A stretch of 36,240 nt of DNA from an uncultured Winogradskyella sp. (GTDB lineage Bacteria > Bacteroidota > Bacteroidia > Flavobacteriales > Flavobacteriaceae), in contig CAJQQC010000040.1 in the NCBI GenBank assembly GCA_905480385.1, positions 1 through 36,240 of the forward strand, read 5' to 3'. Every line of letters starts with the position of its first letter. The first letter of the stretch is position 1. Under the pieces are notes generated by a model that saw only the letters and a list, made by a program, of their open reading frames with translations, made no database searches and was not told the origin of the DNA. The translations under genes and the position numbers were made by a program. Shown one piece after another: positions 17,843 to 25,093 of this stretch.

Positions 17843-18810
17843 TAACCAACCTTTTCTCTAACACGGTTTAAAACTTTTTTAGCAACACCGCTAGCTTTTT
17901 CAGCACCAACTTTTAAAGCAGCATCAACTTCATTGAGGTTAGCCATGTAGTAATTGTAGCGTTCTCTAGCTTCAGCAAAACGTTCTAAAATTAATTCGTA
18001 CAGTGCTTGTTTGGCATGACCATAACCATAATTGCCATTTTCGTAGTTGGCTTTCATTTCAGTAATTGCATTGTCATCTGCTAACAGACTATAAATCGCA
18101 AAGCAATTACAATTCGACCAATCTTTTGGTTCTTCGAGTGGTGTACTATCTGTTTGGATAGACATAATTTGCTTGCGGAGTTTCTTTTCTGGCAAAAAGA
18201 TATCTATAATATTGCCTTTACTCTTACTCATTTTAGCACCATCCGTACCAGGAATAAGCATCGTGTCTTTTTGGACATCAGCTTTTGGTAGGACAAAAGT
18301 TTCACCACCAATTTTTACATGAAAACGAGACGCTACATCGCGTGTCATTTCAATATGTTGTTCTTGGTCTTTTCCAACAGGGATAATTTCGGCATCATAT
18401 AATAAGATGTCTGCAGCCATTAACATAGGATAGGTAAACAAGCCCGCATTGACATCTTCTAATCTATCGGCTTTGTCCTTAAAGCTATGTGCTAAAGTCA
18501 AACGTTGATATGGGAAGAAACAGCTTAAATACCAAGATAATTCTGTCACTTGTGGCACATCGCTTTGTCTGTAAAACACGGTTTTATTAATATCTAAACC
18601 AAATGCCAACCAAGTTGCAGCAGTCGAGTAGGTGTTTTGTCTTAAGGTTTCGGCATCTTTTATTTGCGTTAACGAGTGCATATCTGCAATAAACAAATAC
18701 GAATCGTTAGCTTCGTTTTTTGCTTTTTCAATTGCTGGTAATATTGCACCTAAAATATTACCTAGATGCGGTGTACCTGTGCTTTGTATTCCTGTTAGTA
18801 TTCTTGCCAT
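17839..18810 (-). CDS. trpS: Tryptophanyl-tRNA synthetase
   Basis: Charges tRNA-Trp with tryptophan (class Ic synthetase, dimer). The 323-residue length fits bacterial TrpRS. The HIGH-like motif is PHLGN (14-18) and the KMSKS loop is at 193-197 (GAKMSKSKGN). Other family stretches are FIADMHSLTQI and PVGKDQEQHIEMTRDVA. The upstream region carries an inverted repeat 7-24 bases before the ATG and a TACCTTTG -7 element further up. No T-box-like leader is visible. The stop overlaps the dprA stop by 4 bases on the opposite strand. Confidence 0.97.
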   Translation of the reverse strand: MARILTGIQSTGTPHLGNILGAILPAIEKAKNEANDSYLFIADMHSLTQIKDAETLRQNTYSTAATWLAFGLDINKTVFYRQSDVPQVTELSWYLSCFFPYQRLTLAHSFKDKADRLEDVNAGLFTYPMLMAADILLYDAEIIPVGKDQEQHIEMTRDVASRFHVKIGGETFVLPKADVQKDTMLIPGTDGAKMSKSKGNIIDIFLPEKKLRKQIMSIQTDSTPLEEPKDWSNCNCFAIYSLLADDNAITEMKANYENGNYGYGHAKQALYELILERFAEARERYNYYMANLNEVDAALKVGAEKASGVAKKVLNRVREKVGY

Positions 18811-18816
18811 GCTAAC

Positions 18817-18834
18817 TTCCCACTAAAGCGGGAA
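18817..18834 (-). repeat. Inverted repeat in the trpS leader
   Basis: TTCCCAC (18817-18823) and GCGGGAA (18828-18834) can pair with one wobble around a 4-base loop in the trpS leader RNA (TTCCCGC-TTTA-GTGGGAA when read on the minus strand). GAGA precedes it on that strand. The GAGATTCCCGC form resembles dispersed intergenic repeats of this group. It sits 7 bases from the start codon. Confidence 0.5.
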
Positions 18835-18869
18835 TCTCTTTAAGATTAAAATTTACTTGATATTGAAAA

Positions 18870-18877
18870 CAAAGGTA
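18870..18877 (-). promoter_or_regulatory. Candidate -7 promoter element for trpS (TACCTTTG)
   Basis: Reads TACCTTTG on the minus strand, an exact TAnnTTTG match, 60 bases upstream of the trpS ATG. It is placed so that the leader hairpin at 18817-18834 would be transcribed. No convincing -33 TTG is seen. Confidence 0.55.
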
Positions 18878-18910
18878 ATTTTTTCTGTTATACTATTTAA
18901 TTTATTTGTC

Positions 18911-18918
18911 TAGTTTTG
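18911..18918 (+). promoter_or_regulatory. Candidate -7 promoter element for the PlsC-like gene (TAGTTTTG)
   Basis: TAGTTTTG matches TAnnTTTG 95 bases upstream of the acyltransferase start, in the trpS/plsC divergent region. It gives a leader of about 85 bases. No clear -33 TTG is seen. Confidence 0.35.
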
Positions 18919-19012
18919 GGCAGATGAAACACTAAGTTATAATTTTTTCAATTTTTTGTGGATAATATTATGAGTGTAACATCTGACGAAATGAAAAAAA
19001 TATAAAACACTG

Positions 19013-19759
19013 ATGAAATTCTTCAAGTATATTTTCTGGATTTTTTACCGTATTTGGTTTTACATTTTGGTGGCAATTCCGATTTTGGTGTTGCTTCCTT
19101 TTTTATTGGTGTCAATATCCAGAGAGCAGTGGTATCCATATTTCTTTAAACTAGCGCGTTTATGGGCCAAATTTATTTTGGTTGGTATGGGTTATAATTA
19201 TAAGATAGAAAGATTACAAACGCCAGATACTAAAGCAAGTTATATGTTTGTGGCTAATCATACATCAATGACAGACATAATGCTTATGCTAACATCGGTT
19301 AAAAACCCATTTGTGTTTGTTGGGAAAAAGGAATTGGCAAAGATTCCGCTATTTGGATTTTTTTATAAACGCACTTGTATTCTGGTAGACAGAAGTAGTT
19401 CTAAGAGTCGACAAGCTGTTTTTTTGAGAGCACAACGTCGATTAAGACAAGGTTTGAGTATTTGTATTTTTCCTGAAGGCGGTGTACCAGATGAATCTAT
19501 TGTTTTAGATACTTTTAAAGATGGTGCATTTAGGATGGCTATAAATCAACAGATACCTATTGTACCGATGACATTTTATGATAATAAAAAACGTTTTTCA
19601 TTTTCATTTTTTAGTGGTAGTCCAGGTAAAATGCGTGTCAAAATTCATAAGTTCTTCTCTACGGAAGGATTGACAATTGACGATACAAGAACATTGAATG
19701 ATACTGTTAGGACTTTAATCTTAGAAGATTTATCCAAAGACCAGAAACTTATAAATTAA
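19013..19759 (+). CDS. 1-acyl-sn-glycerol-3-phosphate acyltransferase (PlsC family)
   Basis: Transfers an acyl chain to lysophosphatidic acid, making phosphatidic acid for membrane phospholipids. The 248-residue protein has a strongly hydrophobic N-terminal anchor (about 5-35), then the acyltransferase core. The catalytic NHTSMTD (HX4D, His83 and Asp88) and the substrate-binding FPEGG (153-157) are intact, with VDRSSSKSRQ between them. It is a single gene, divergent from trpS, and is followed by a bidirectional terminator. The name plsC is likely, but some family members act on other acyl acceptors such as ornithine lipids, so the exact substrate is not proven. Confidence 0.9.
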   Translation: MKFFKYIFWIFYRIWFYILVAIPILVLLPFLLVSISREQWYPYFFKLARLWAKFILVGMGYNYKIERLQTPDTKASYMFVANHTSMTDIMLMLTSVKNPFVFVGKKELAKIPLFGFFYKRTCILVDRSSSKSRQAVFLRAQRRLRQGLSICIFPEGGVPDESIVLDTFKDGAFRMAINQQIPIVPMTFYDNKKRFSFSFFSGSPGKMRVKIHKFFSTEGLTIDDTRTLNDTVRTLILEDLSKDQKLIN

Positions 19760-19760
19760 A

Positions 19761-19790
19761 AAAGTCGCTCAAACCACTGAGCGACCTTTT
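19761..19790. terminator. Bidirectional intrinsic terminator
   Basis: The perfect 8-bp arms GTCGCTCA (19764-19771) and TGAGCGAC (19778-19785) have a 6-base loop. There is a T-run on the plus side and an A-run (T-run on the minus strand) on the other. It lies between the convergent plsC-like and anti-sigma/barrel genes and can serve both. Confidence 0.9.
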
Positions 19791-19859
19791 ACAAGTTATT
19801 GCCATCATTGCTTAATTGAGTTTACAATAACTACCAACTAAAAAAACCTAAAACTAAGC

Positions 19860-21383
19860 CTAGAATTTAAAGCTTAAACCTGTATATACGCCAATAAAAA
19901 ATGGTTTAAAATCACCTGATGTATTATTGAACGTATTTAATTGATACTTGAATTTTGGTTCAAGATTTATATTAATTTTTTCTGATAAACGATAATCAAC
20001 ACCAACGCCAAAATTGGCACTAAAACTTGTGTTATTAAAGTTGTTGGCCACGCCAATTAAAGTACTTTGACCATTGATGTCTGCCGAGATTTCGTTCTCG
20101 TTAAGTAAAAGGGTACTAAATCCACCACTTAGATTTACACCAAGTTTTTTGTCTATCACACGATACTCAACTTCCAAAGGAATTTCTATAAAACCAAAAC
20201 GTTGTTCTAAACTACCGGTTTGTAATGTGTTAATAGCTTCTGGCACTGAGTTTTGAGAAATTCTTGGGCGACTAATAAGCATTAAAGAGGCATAGTTAAC
20301 GTCGCTATTAAGTTGGACATTTTGCAGTCTGCTAGAAGCTGCGTCAGAGTTTGCAGAAAATGAATTATCTGACAATACAATAACATTATTAGTCGTGTTA
20401 TTAAAACTAACGCGATTAATTCCTGCAGTAATTTTAAGCCTATTATTTACAGCATAACTTCCTTTAACTCCATAGCTCATACTAATATCACTAGTAGTAG
20501 TATTAGAATCAAACTGAGCATCAATCGAAGAGCCTTTACCTAAAGAATTGAAATAAACCGGCGCAACATTGGGCGCAATACTCCACCGGCGGATTTCTCT
20601 TTCTTCTTCATTATTAGTTTTTGCCTCAGCAATTGCCTCTTCTATGTCGTGGCCTTTATCTTTTTCTGCTATTTTTTCAGATATTTCAGTAAATATGGTT
20701 CCTTCTGTATTAGAAGTATTACTAACAGTTTTATCTGTTTTTACAACAGCATTAGTTTCGTTTGAGTCAGAATTTAAAATGGCTTTAATCTCTTCTTGAG
20801 ACTTAAGCTGAATTTTATTTTCTGCTTCAGTTTTATTCTTTTGTACGTATTTATTTGAAGTTGAGGTGATAGATTTTCCATTAGGTTCTATACCACTTAC
20901 TGATGAAAACGTTTCTTTCTGTTTTTTAGTTGAGGTAGAATTTTGAACTGCAACTACAGTATTATTTTTGCTAGAGTTTGAATTTAAAAGCGGTGATTTT
21001 GAATAAGCATCTTTTCCTTGATTATCCTCGTTTTTAATCGAATTACCCTTTTCTAAATTATCTGAAGCGATAATAGTATTTTCTTTTTGTAAAGCGGCGT
21101 CTTTATCTGATTTTTTATTGTTCTCTATTTCAGTATTATTAGAATCAGAGTCTGCAACAACTGTTGTATCATCAGTATTATTAAAAGTAGTTCCAATAGC
21201 AAACATAAGCACAAGTACAGCTGCAACGCCACCAAGTTTCCACAAAATCGGTATGATGCGTTGCTTTTTCTTTTTCTTATCAAGTCTAGCTTCAATGCCT
21301 TCCCAAAGCTTGTCGTTTGGCATAACATCAAAATCCCTAAACTTTTCTTGAAACAGTCTGTCGATATGTTTTTTATCGCTCAT
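19860..21383 (-). CDS. Anti-sigma-like membrane protein with C-terminal outer-membrane beta-barrel
   Basis: A 507-residue protein with an unusual layout. Residues 1-42 are charged and cytoplasmic, with a motif seen in Bacteroidota proteins encoded beside ECF sigma factors (IDRLFQEKFRDFDVMPNDKL). One transmembrane helix follows (about 43-67, after a KKKKKQR stop-transfer-like cluster). Residues about 70-265 are a low-complexity Ser/Asn/Lys/Glu-rich linker. The last 240 residues show alternating strands and porin-like sequence (MSYGVKGSYAVNNRLKITAG; FSANFGVGVDYRLSEKINI) and end in GLSFKF, a C-terminal Phe as used for beta-barrel assembly. The gene lies 2 bases after the sigma factor stop. It probably regulates that sigma factor; a link to outer-membrane state is inference. 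Confidence 0.8.
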   Translation of the reverse strand: MSDKKHIDRLFQEKFRDFDVMPNDKLWEGIEARLDKKKKKQRIIPILWKLGGVAAVLVLMFAIGTTFNNTDDTTVVADSDSNNTEIENNKKSDKDAALQKENTIIASDNLEKGNSIKNEDNQGKDAYSKSPLLNSNSSKNNTVVAVQNSTSTKKQKETFSSVSGIEPNGKSITSTSNKYVQKNKTEAENKIQLKSQEEIKAILNSDSNETNAVVKTDKTVSNTSNTEGTIFTEISEKIAEKDKGHDIEEAIAEAKTNNEEEREIRRWSIAPNVAPVYFNSLGKGSSIDAQFDSNTTTSDISMSYGVKGSYAVNNRLKITAGINRVSFNNTTNNVIVLSDNSFSANSDAASSRLQNVQLNSDVNYASLMLISRPRISQNSVPEAINTLQTGSLEQRFGFIEIPLEVEYRVIDKKLGVNLSGGFSTLLLNENEISADINGQSTLIGVANNFNNTSFSANFGVGVDYRLSEKININLEPKFKYQLNTFNNTSGDFKPFFIGVYTGLSFKF

Positions 21384-21385
21384 TT

Positions 21386-21928
21386 TTATAAGGATTGCGA
21401 ATTTACACTCGCTTTATAGTCTTTAATTTTTTGTTTTAAAATCATCCTCGCACGTGCTAGGTTTGATTTTGATGTGCCATTAGATATTTCTAACATTTTA
21501 CCAATTTCGTTATGCGAAAAACCATCCATAACGTATAAGTTAAACACCAACCGATAACGGTCTGGTAAATCCTGAATAATCTGAAGTAAAAAATCTAAGT
21601 CTACTTCATCATTACCAATTTCTATATCTACATCTTCAATCGCACTTTCATCAATTAAGCTATAAACTTGCACTTTTCGATAACGCTTTAAAGCAGTGTT
21701 AATAGCTATGCGTTTTATCCAACCTTCAAAAGAACCTTTGTTTTTGTATTGTTCTATTTTATTAAAAATAGTTACAAACGCATCCTGTAAATTATCTTCT
21801 GCCTCGACATAGTTTTTTGAATACTTGAGGCATATGGAGAACAATCTACTGGCATAAAGCTTATATAATTGACTCTGAGCACTAGCATTCTTTTTTTTAC
21901 AGTCTCTAATGAGTTCTTGTAAACTCAA
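21386..21928 (-). CDS. RNA polymerase sigma-70 factor, ECF subfamily
   Basis: A 180-residue alternative sigma factor with sigma regions 2 and 4 only. Region 2 contains YVEAEDNLQDAFVTIFNKI followed by GSFEGWIKRIAINTALKRYR. Region 4 contains LPDRYRLVFNLYVMDGFSHN and the helix-turn-helix EIGKMLEISNGTSKSNLARA. It directs RNA polymerase to a small regulon, commonly for envelope stress or surface functions in this phylum. The gene sits 26 bases after the small lipoprotein gene and 2 bases before the anti-sigma-like/barrel gene, so the three form one operon. The target promoters are unknown. Confidence 0.95.
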   Translation of the reverse strand: MSLQELIRDCKKKNASAQSQLYKLYASRLFSICLKYSKNYVEAEDNLQDAFVTIFNKIEQYKNKGSFEGWIKRIAINTALKRYRKVQVYSLIDESAIEDVDIEIGNDEVDLDFLLQIIQDLPDRYRLVFNLYVMDGFSHNEIGKMLEISNGTSKSNLARARMILKQKIKDYKASVNSQSL

Positions 21929-21954
21929 GGGGTTGAGGGGATTTAATTTAATAT

Positions 21955-22371
21955 TTACTCTACGACTGGCACTTCTACTATCAAATAATCGTCTTGTCCA
22001 TTCGGACTACTTCCTTGATAAAACTGAAATATGTATGGGCCAGTACTTAATACTAAAAAGTCAAATGACACTGAAGCTTCTTCAGCGTTTGTTGAGCAAT
22101 CTGGGTCATTGTATACCGTGTCTACAACAGCTACCGTTCTTGTATTTCCGTCAGGTTGAAATATAAAGTCGTTAAACTCGTGACATCCGTTAGGTCTCAA
22201 GTAATCAACAGTAATTTCATAGGTTTCTCCTAATGTAAATTCGGCAGGTACATCTACACTTGTAATAGACATTATCTCTAATTCAAAGTTTATATCTCTT
22301 CCATCATTAATCTCACATGATAGTAGCGTTCCTAAAACAAATAATACGAGTAATTTTTTCATTTTTTTCAT
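21955..22371 (-). CDS. Small lipoprotein at the head of the sigma-factor operon
   Basis: A 138-residue predicted lipoprotein. Two possible starts exist (22371 and, three codons later, 22362); both give the same signal, ending LGTLLSC (Cys19 from the first start) followed by EINDGRDINFE. The acidic residues after the Cys are typical of surface-exported lipoproteins in this phylum. The mature part is a beta-rich domain with a probable disulfide pair (PNGCHEFNDF; NDPDCSTNAEEAS) and a GPYIFQFYQGSSPNGQDDYL end. I do not recognise a named family. The 26-base gap to the sigma gene suggests it is expressed with it and could be a sensor or a target. Confidence 0.75.
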   Translation of the reverse strand: MKKMKKLLVLFVLGTLLSCEINDGRDINFELEIMSITSVDVPAEFTLGETYEITVDYLRPNGCHEFNDFIFQPDGNTRTVAVVDTVYNDPDCSTNAEEASVSFDFLVLSTGPYIFQFYQGSSPNGQDDYLIVEVPVVE

Positions 22372-22433
22372 TTAAAATTTATGTTTGCTATGGGCAAGAT
22401 GCAAAAAACTTTAAAAGGTTGCGTCTAAAAACA

Positions 22434-22463
22434 AAAAAATCCTGAAAATTTTCAGGATTTTTT
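22434..22463 (-). terminator. Intrinsic terminator of recA
   Basis: A perfect 15-bp inverted repeat: AAAAAATCCTGAAAA (22434-22448) and TTTTCAGGATTTTTT (22449-22463). Read on the minus strand, it begins just after the recA stop and ends in a T-rich run. It is symmetric and could also work on the plus strand. Confidence 0.9.
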
Positions 22464-22464
22464 A

Positions 22465-23472
22465 TTAGGCTTCTATTTCATTAACTTTTGCCCTTACTTT
22501 TTCTTCTAGTTCATCCATCAATTCAGGATTATCTTTTATTAATGCTTTTACGGCATCCCGGCCTTGGCCGAGTTTAGTATCGTCATAGCTAAACCATGAC
22601 CCCGCCTTTTTAATAATATCGTGTTCTACAGCAATATCTAGGATCTCTCCAACTTTAGAAATACCCTGACCATACATAATATCAAATTCTGCTAATTTAA
22701 AAGGTGGAGCGACTTTATTTTTTACAACTTTCACTCGCGTTTTGTTACCCATTACAGTACTATTGCTATCTTTAATTTGAGTAGAACGTCTTATATCCAA
22801 GCGGACAGAAGCGTAAAACTTAAGGGCATTACCACCAGTAGTCGTTTCTGGGTTGCCAAACATAACACCAATTTTTTCACGTAATTGATTAATGAAAAAC
22901 ATTGTACAATTAGTTTTACTAATCGATCCTGTCAATTTTCTCAAGGCTTGAGACATTAAACGTGCATGTAATCCCATTTTAGAATCTCCCATTTCTCCTT
23001 CAATTTCACTTTTAGGAGTCAATGCAGCAACAGAATCTATAACAATAATATCAATTGCACCAGAGCGCACTAAATTGTCTGCAATCTCTAAAGCTTGCTC
23101 TCCATTATCTGGCTGAGAAATAATTAGGTTCTCTAAATCAACACCTAACTTTTCAGCATAAAAACGGTCAAAAGCATGCTCTGCATCAATGAAAGCAGCA
23201 ATTCCACCCGCTTTTTGTGCTTCAGCGATAGCGTGTAATGTTAATGTGGTTTTACCAGAAGATTCTGGGCCATATATTTCAATAACTCTTCCTCTAGGAT
23301 AGCCTCCAACGCCTAATGCAATATCTAATCCAAGTGAACCTGAAGAAATCGCATCGACATCTTCAATGGCTTGGTCACTCATTTTCATTACCGTTCCTTT
23401 TCCGTAAGCCTTATCTAACTTGTCTAACGTTAGTTTAAGCGCCTTTAATTTTGCATCTTTTTCACTACTCAT
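22465..23472 (-). CDS. recA: Recombinase RecA
   Basis: The strand-exchange ATPase of homologous recombination and the co-protease for LexA-type repressors. The 335-residue length is normal. Walker A is GPESSGKT (68-75). Other RecA hallmarks are [18 protein letters not shown], the Walker B region [19 protein letters not shown], the loop-1/loop-2 stretches [17 protein letters not shown] and [20 protein letters not shown], and the basic C-terminal domain. It is a single gene with its own strong terminator. No LexA-like operator is recognised upstream. Confidence 0.98.
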   Translation of the reverse strand: MSSEKDAKLKALKLTLDKLDKAYGKGTVMKMSDQAIEDVDAISSGSLGLDIALGVGGYPRGRVIEIYGPESSGKTTLTLHAIAEAQKAGGIAAFIDAEHAFDRFYAEKLGVDLENLIISQPDNGEQALEIADNLVRSGAIDIIVIDSVAALTPKSEIEGEMGDSKMGLHARLMSQALRKLTGSISKTNCTMFFINQLREKIGVMFGNPETTTGGNALKFYASVRLDIRRSTQIKDSNSTVMGNKTRVKVVKNKVAPPFKLAEFDIMYGQGISKVGEILDIAVEHDIIKKAGSWFSYDDTKLGQGRDAVKALIKDNPELMDELEEKVRAKVNEIEA

Positions 23473-23632
23473 GTATTCAGTTTTTTGCTATTAATCTTGA
23501 AGGTAAAAATAAGACTTCTTTTAACAGATTACAATTTAAGACGCAACCATTTTATAGTTTCTGCATCTACTAATTGAAAAAGGAAAAAATTGCTATGAAA
23601 AAGCTTTTGATTTTGGATTAAAAATTTTAGAA

Positions 23633-23740
23633 ATGGGATTTTTAGCAAAAATTATTTTCAGTAAAACTTTAGGTGTGACAACAGCTGTTTTAGTTTTCGG
23701 TTGTTGCAAAGCCGATGGTGGTTTGCTCGTTTTAGTATGA
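23633..23740 (+). CDS. Possible 35-residue membrane or secreted peptide
   Basis: In the 404-base gap between recA and trhO, an ATG at 23633 opens 35 codons to TGA at 23738. The product starts MGFLAKIIFSKTLG, has a hydrophobic core (VTTAVLVFG), a Cys-Cys pair at 24-25, and ends KADGGLLVLV. A shorter ORF (MKKLLILD) lies just upstream. A strong terminator-like hairpin at 23779-23814, with no other plus-strand gene to serve, suggests that something here is transcribed. I do not recognise a family. It could instead be a non-coding RNA or chance. Confidence 0.35.
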   Translation: MGFLAKIIFSKTLGVTTAVLVFGCCKADGGLLVLV

Positions 23741-23778
23741 TTTAATTATAAATTAATATTAATAACGAGTTAGTCCTC

Positions 23779-23814
23779 AAAAAAGTACTTTGATTTTTAT
23801 CAAAGTGCTTTTTT
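23779..23814 (+). terminator. Intrinsic terminator with no assigned upstream gene
   Basis: The arms AAGTACTTTGAT (23783-23794) and ATCAAAGTGCTT (23799-23810) have one wobble and a 4-base loop, extended by an A-run and a T-run on either side. recA points away and trhO starts downstream, so it would end a transcript from the small-ORF region. It is also symmetric enough to work on the minus strand. Confidence 0.75.
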
Positions 23815-23826
23815 CGTTTAAAAAAT

Positions 23827-23834
23827 TACCTTTG
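23827..23834 (+). promoter_or_regulatory. Candidate -7 promoter element for trhO (TACCTTTG)
   Basis: An exact TAnnTTTG match ending 42 bases before the trhO ATG and just downstream of the terminator. No good -33 TTG at the right spacing. Confidence 0.55.
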
Positions 23835-23876
23835 TACCTGAAAATAAATTCTTTAACCTTAAAACATTAGTATAGC

Positions 23877-24941
23877 ATGCAACTGTACAATAACTTAAGC
23901 GGCAAGGAAAGAGCAGAACTTATCGAAAAAGCGGGCAAAGACCGTTTGACAATCTCTTTCTACAAATACGCAAAAATCGGAAACCCCGAACTTTTTAGAA
24001 ATCACTTATTTATCAATTGGAATGACATAGATGTACTTGGACGTATTTATGTTGCTCATGAAGGTATTAATGCGCAGTTGTCTGTTCCTGCAGATAATTT
24101 TCAATTGTTTAAAAACCACTTAGATTCTATTACGTTCCTTGAAAATGTAAGATTAAATATTGCTGTTGAGCACGATAATTTTGCTTTTTTAAAACTAAAA
24201 GTTAAAGTCCGAAATAAGATAGTCGCCGATGGTTTAAATGATGATACTTTTGATGCTACAAATAGAGGTGTACATGTTAATGCAAAAAAGTTTAATGAAC
24301 TCATTGAAGATCCTGATACAGTTTTAGTAGACATGCGTAATCATTACGAGAGCGAAATAGGACATTTTAAAAATGCAGTGACTCCAGATGTAGACACCTT
24401 TAGAGAATCTTTAGATTTAATTGAAGAAGATTTAAGAGCGCATAAGGAAGATAAAAAATTAGTGATGTACTGTACTGGAGGCATACGTTGCGAAAAAGCT
24501 AGTGCTTACTACAAACACAAAGGTTTTAAAAATGTATTTCAACTTGAAGGCGGCATAATTAACTACGTCCGCCAAATTGAAGCCCAAGGTTTAGAAAATA
24601 AATTTATCGGCAAAAACTTCGTATTTGATCAACGCCGTTCAGAACGAATTTCAGAGGATGTGATTTCTAATTGCCATCAATGTGGCGAACCTGCAGATAT
24701 GCATACAAATTGTGCTAACGAGGCTTGTCATCTTTTGTTTATCCAATGCGATAATTGTAAAGAAAAAATGAATAATTGCTGTTCAACTAACTGTATGGAA
24801 ATAATTGAATTATCCTATGAGGAGCAAAAGGCATTACGGAAAGGTCAAGGAAACAGTAACGATATCTTTAAAAAAGGACGTACAGAACATTTGCCATATA
24901 AAAAGGATTTACGAAATATATTTGATACTTTAAAGAAGTAA
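23877..24941 (+). CDS. trhO: Oxygen-dependent tRNA uridine(34) hydroxylase TrhO (rhodanese family)
   Basis: Forms 5-hydroxyuridine at the wobble position of tRNA, the first step towards cmo5U/mo5U modification. At 354 residues the order is an N-terminal acylphosphatase-like/UPF0176 domain with RIYVAHEGINAQLSVPA, then a rhodanese domain starting DTVLVDMRNHYESEIGHFKN. The active-site loop is MYCTGGIRCEKASAY (Cys199 and Cys205), diagnostic of the YceA/TrhO group. The end is a cysteine-rich zinc-binding-like region (NCHQCGEPADMHTNC; CDNCKEKMNNCCSTNC), also usual in this family. It is a single gene with its own promoter and terminator. Confidence 0.94.
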   Translation: MQLYNNLSGKERAELIEKAGKDRLTISFYKYAKIGNPELFRNHLFINWNDIDVLGRIYVAHEGINAQLSVPADNFQLFKNHLDSITFLENVRLNIAVEHDNFAFLKLKVKVRNKIVADGLNDDTFDATNRGVHVNAKKFNELIEDPDTVLVDMRNHYESEIGHFKNAVTPDVDTFRESLDLIEEDLRAHKEDKKLVMYCTGGIRCEKASAYYKHKGFKNVFQLEGGIINYVRQIEAQGLENKFIGKNFVFDQRRSERISEDVISNCHQCGEPADMHTNCANEACHLLFIQCDNCKEKMNNCCSTNCMEIIELSYEEQKALRKGQGNSNDIFKKGRTEHLPYKKDLRNIFDTLKK

Positions 24942-24945
24942 GATC

Positions 24946-24977
24946 AAAGCCTTGAAGATCTATTTAAGGCTTTTTTT
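24946..24977 (+). terminator. Intrinsic terminator of trhO
   Basis: AAAGCCTT (24946-24953) pairs with AAGGCTTT (24966-24973) around a 12-base loop and is followed by a T-run to 24977. It starts 5 bases after the trhO stop. Confidence 0.85.
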
Positions 24978-25050
24978 ATTCTCGATATGTATTATTATAG
25001 AAGTCCATAAATAATTTTATCTTTACTTTTCAAATATTTACGAATCCTTC

Positions 25051-25076
25051 TTTCAAAATTTTATAAAATTTTGAAA
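25051..25076. promoter_or_regulatory. Perfect 26-bp palindrome upstream of ricT
   Basis: TTTCAAAATTTTA and TAAAATTTTGAAA form an uninterrupted two-fold symmetric sequence with no spacer, ending 17 bases before the ricT ATG. The symmetry without a loop suits a dimeric DNA-binding protein better than a terminator. No T-run follows. AT-richness raises the chance of coincidence. Confidence 0.45.
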
Positions 25077-25093
25077 TATATATAACTTAATTT

